Below, piece after piece: positions 31,460-33,707 of a stretch of DNA of 33,707 bases. Position numbers and translations under genes: made by a program. Source of the DNA: an uncultured Porphyromonadaceae bacterium (GTDB lineage Bacteria; Bacteroidota; Bacteroidia; Bacteroidales; Muribaculaceae); contig CAMWQE010000004.1 of NCBI GenBank assembly GCA_947176335.1, positions 1-33,707 of the forward strand, given 5' to 3'. Within the stretch, counting starts at the first letter, position 1, and each line of letters starts with the position of its first letter. The notes below the pieces were generated by a model. The model searched no databases, was not told where the DNA came from, and was given only the letters and a program-made list of their open reading frames with translations.

Positions 31460-33196
31460 ATGAAACTGTCAAAATATATTCTCGCAACATTAGCCGCTGT
31501 GTCTTTCACGGCATGTGACAACTTTATCGACGTACCTCCCACCGGAGTCGTGGACGGCGAGCTTGCATATTCGCAGCCCGAAAAAATGGTGACCGCAGCT
31601 TACGCATCACTCGGTGACTGCTGGTTCAGTTATCCCTTCAACCTGTGGCCTTACGGTGACCTCGGCTCAGACGATTGCCTCAAAGGGGGAAGCGGCGTAT
31701 CCGACACCGGCTACCACCCCATGGAAGTATGGTCATCCCTTACCTCTACCCCGGGCGAACTTGACGAGCTTTGGTACAGGCTCTACTGCAATATTTCACG
31801 CTGCAACCGCGCCCTCGTGTCCCTCAACGAGTACGGAGTCAAGGAACTTGGTGAAAAAACAGCCTCGCAGCGCCTTGGGGAAGTGCATTTCCTCCGTGGA
31901 CACAGCTACTTCAAGCTCCTCACAATGTTCCGCCAGATTCCCTGGATTGATGAAAATGTTTTTGAAAATAACCTTGAGGAAAAGACCCCCAACAATGAGT
32001 TTACCTACCAGGAACTGTTTGCCAAAGTCATCAACGAATTTGAGATAGCTTACAACTCGCTGCCGGAGGAGGTTACCGACGGCGGAGGCAGAGCGAATAA
32101 AGTCGCTGCCGCGGCATACCTTGCCAAATGCTACCTCACGCTCGCCTGGGGCGACGGCTATGAGGCTTCCGACGGTGTGAATTTCATCAATCAGGACTAT
32201 ATGAAAAAGGTTGTCGAGTACACCGAAGTGGTCAAGAACTCCAGATACGGCTACCTTGAGGATTTCGGGGATATCTTCTTGCCAGAGTACAAAAACAGCA
32301 AAGAATCTGTGTTTGCAGTACAGACCTCAGGATACACCGAGGACAATACTACCTTCGGCAGGGCTAACTGGTCGAACACCCTCAACGGATGCTGGGGAAT
32401 ATGGTCCTGCGGATGGGACTTCCACAAACCGTCACAAAACCTTGTAAACGCATTCAAGACCAAAAACGGGCTGCCGATGTTTGACGACTACGCCGAGGCT
32501 GACGCCTATCCGGTAAACGGCACACCATCGACACAGAAATGGGATCCGAGATTGTTCCACACCGTTGGCATGCCTACATTCCCCTATAAATATGAAGCGG
32601 AGTACACCATGACAACCGACAACTCACGCACTCCAAACACTTACGGCTACTACACATCGCTAAAAGATGTGCCGCAACGCAGCGCCGGAGAAACATTTGA
32701 AAGCTCATGGCAGGCATTTGCGATGAATGACTATGTGTTCCGTTTCACCGATGTCATGCTCATGCGTGCCGAAGCGCTCATTGAAACCGGGAGCCTTGAA
32801 GAAGCCCGTCTGATTATCAATGACATCCGCACCCGTGCCGCAAACTCAATCGACAAGCATATCGCATACGCTAAAGACTATTGCGAAATCGCCCTCTATC
32901 CCGCTTCATATTTCACGTCAAAAGAGAGCGCACGCCAATGCCTACGTTGGGAACGCCGCCTTGAAATGGCTATGGAAAGCAGCCGCTACTTTGACCTCCG
33001 CCGCTGGGGAATTGCATCAACAGTACTCAACAAGTACTTTGAGACTGAGAAGAAGGCGAAATACGGTGACGTATCCTACGGACAATATTATCAGGATGCC
33101 CACTACACCGCAGGAAAGAACGAGTTCTATCCCGTGCCCTACAACCAGATGTATTATGTGCCCGGACTGTATGTGCAGAACAAAGGCTACAACTAA
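31460..33196 (+). CDS. SusD/RagB-type glycan-binding surface lipoprotein
   Basis: The 578-residue lipoprotein (MKLSKYILATLAAVSFTAC, Cys19) has the SusD order: N-terminal NFIDVPPTGVVDGELAY, a TPR-like helical core (RLGEVHFLRGHSYFKLLTMFRQIPW; AAAYLAKCYLTLAWGD) and the C-terminal RagB/SusD part (FRFTDVMLMRAEALIETG; CLRWERRLEMAMESSRYFDLRRWG). It caps the SusC barrel outside the cell and captures glycan. It follows susC by 21 bp. No SusE/F-like lipoprotein or surface endo-enzyme follows, and the locus ends here with a hairpin. Confidence 0.95.
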   Translation: MKLSKYILATLAAVSFTACDNFIDVPPTGVVDGELAYSQPEKMVTAAYASLGDCWFSYPFNLWPYGDLGSDDCLKGGSGVSDTGYHPMEVWSSLTSTPGELDELWYRLYCNISRCNRALVSLNEYGVKELGEKTASQRLGEVHFLRGHSYFKLLTMFRQIPWIDENVFENNLEEKTPNNEFTYQELFAKVINEFEIAYNSLPEEVTDGGGRANKVAAAAYLAKCYLTLAWGDGYEASDGVNFINQDYMKKVVEYTEVVKNSRYGYLEDFGDIFLPEYKNSKESVFAVQTSGYTEDNTTFGRANWSNTLNGCWGIWSCGWDFHKPSQNLVNAFKTKNGLPMFDDYAEADAYPVNGTPSTQKWDPRLFHTVGMPTFPYKYEAEYTMTTDNSRTPNTYGYYTSLKDVPQRSAGETFESSWQAFAMNDYVFRFTDVMLMRAEALIETGSLEEARLIINDIRTRAANSIDKHIAYAKDYCEIALYPASYFTSKESARQCLRWERRLEMAMESSRYFDLRRWGIASTVLNKYFETEKKAKYGDVSYGQYYQDAHYTAGKNEFYPVPYNQMYYVPGLYVQNKGYN

Positions 33197-33341
33197 ATCA
33201 TATCTCCTCTATATAGCTTAAATTAAGGTTAGAAAGATGTTTTTACACAGCCGGATTCCTTCCATTCATCCCGTTAGCATAGCTTACAGTACTATGGAAC
33301 CGCACTTTACATAAATTGATTGGTAATATAAAGATTCGGCT

Positions 33342-33375
33342 GAATGCCTCCGGAACCTCTCCCCCGGAGGCATTT
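33342..33375 (+). terminator. terminator-like hairpin after susD
   Basis: AATGCCTCCGG and CCGGAGGCATT form an 11-bp perfect stem (plus one G-T pair) around a 10-nt loop. The T-run is short (TTTC), but the stem is strong. Between the susD stop and this hairpin (33197-33341) no gene or other motif is seen. Confidence 0.7.
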
Positions 33376-33394
33376 CACTTCTCCCATATGCCAT

Positions 33395-33527
33395 ATCCCA
33401 TGCGCCGGAAAACGCATCCAGAAAATAACCACGCGGTTAAGGGAGCATCATCTACTGCAACCCGCGGAAAACCAGCAATCCACCCCTCTCCACCCTCCGC
33501 ACGGCTTGCCGTGCGGAGGGTGGAGGA
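33395..33527. repeat. dispersed intergenic palindromic repeat, copy B
   Basis: This copy matches copy A (7654-7790) block for block, including the identical 18-mer CCACGCGGTTAAGGGAGC (33429-33446) at the same offset of 34 bp. Its palindrome has an 18-bp stem (33488-33505 with 33508-33525) and a TT loop. The outer arm sequence differs from copy A but stays paired over most of the stem. Track ORFs over this region are on both strands and look spurious. Confidence 0.85.
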
Positions 33528-33540
33528 ACATAACGCGACC

Positions 33541-33690
33541 ATAATCCTCGGGGTGCGCTACGCTTACCCACGAGGCTATTGTCCGGACGCGCTCTCCGGC
33601 GCGTCTCTGTTCCTCATTGCTTTGAGCGCGGGACGCGCGAGTCTGTGTATAGCCCCTGGCAAGCGGAGCGCAGCCTGTGGGTAGGAAATA
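33541..33690. repeat. GC-rich inverted-repeat module at the window end
   Basis: The arms TGCGCTACGCTTACC...GAGGCTAT (33554-33579) and, inverted, TGCGCTCCGCTTGCC...GGGGCTAT (33673-33649) are imperfect inverted repeats about 70 bp apart. Within the module, CCTCG/CGAGG with GGGT/ACCC (33546-33575) and GACGCGC/GCGCGTC form their own hairpins. No gene is supported here. The element may continue past 33707. Confidence 0.6.
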
Positions 33691-33707
33691 CACCCTAAGT
33701 ACGAGCC

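Noticed and set aside
33316-33693. ORFs of 122, 66 and 81 codons on both strands at the window end
   Set aside because: They overlap each other on opposite strands and coincide with the terminator and inverted repeats. No start context or family motif supports them.

Overview
The window reads as a piece of a Bacteroidales chromosome, possibly Muribaculaceae-like (family placement is inference). The phylum call rests on Bacteroidota-type promoters (TTTG, about 20 bp, TAnnTTTG), the absence of strong Shine-Dalgarno sequences, several TonB-dependent receptors, a SusC/SusD pair, a hybrid two-component regulator and FTAC-type lipoboxes. All protein calls come from motif reading; no database search was run.

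Layout. (1) 1-2645: the 5' part of a tRNA-Thr(UGU) on the minus strand, then an M24 Xaa-Pro aminopeptidase and a gamma-carbonic-anhydrase-like hexapeptide protein, closed by a good terminator. (2) 2803-7627: a TonB-dependent receptor followed by a large surface-type lipoprotein with a choice-of-anchor-J-like domain. The pair is organised like SusCD but is not SusCD. (3) 7654-7790: a dispersed intergenic repeat containing a perfect 46-bp palindrome; a second copy lies at 33395-33527. (4) 7914-10370: an OMP_b-brl_3-type outer-membrane receptor. (5) 10397-12182: an accessory islet. A RhuM-family gene with a PLD-like C-terminus and a MntA-HepT toxin-antitoxin pair are each bracketed by copies of the same 28-bp hairpin (three copies). 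(6) 12197-17168: a tight operon ruvX-def-ettA-SGNH hydrolase-MBOAT, joining housekeeping genes to a probable surface-glycan O-acetylation pair. (7) 17187-19832 (minus): a DpnII-type restriction-modification operon with an alpha-class Dam-like methylase, a DpnII/MboI-family nuclease and a DpnA-like beta-class methylase. It lies directly behind an M64 (IgA-peptidase family) gene at 19838-21121. (8) 21251-33196: a fructan utilisation locus. Fructokinase, sugar MFS transporter and GH32 are on the minus strand; a hybrid two-component regulator with a periplasmic sugar-binding-protein sensor, SusC and SusD are on the plus strand. (9) 33197-33707: a non-coding tail with a terminator, the second repeat copy and a further inverted-repeat module cut by the window end.

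How the genes work together. In the fructan locus, SusCD should import oligofructan, GH32 should release fructose in the periplasm, the MFS transporter should carry it inward and fructokinase should phosphorylate it. The hybrid regulator probably senses fructose itself, as known for B. thetaiotaomicron BT1754. A shared motif, ATGCACGATT, lies in the same orientation 28 and 29 bp upstream of the -7 elements of the GH32 operon and of susC, which makes it a strong operator candidate.

The most unusual signals are the triplicated hairpin bracketing the defence-type cassettes (its last copy carries the -33 box of ruvX in its loop), the near-leaderless promoters of the same islet, the conserved operator geometry in the fructan locus, the palindromic repeat family, and the threefold LTxxDY module in the lipoprotein.
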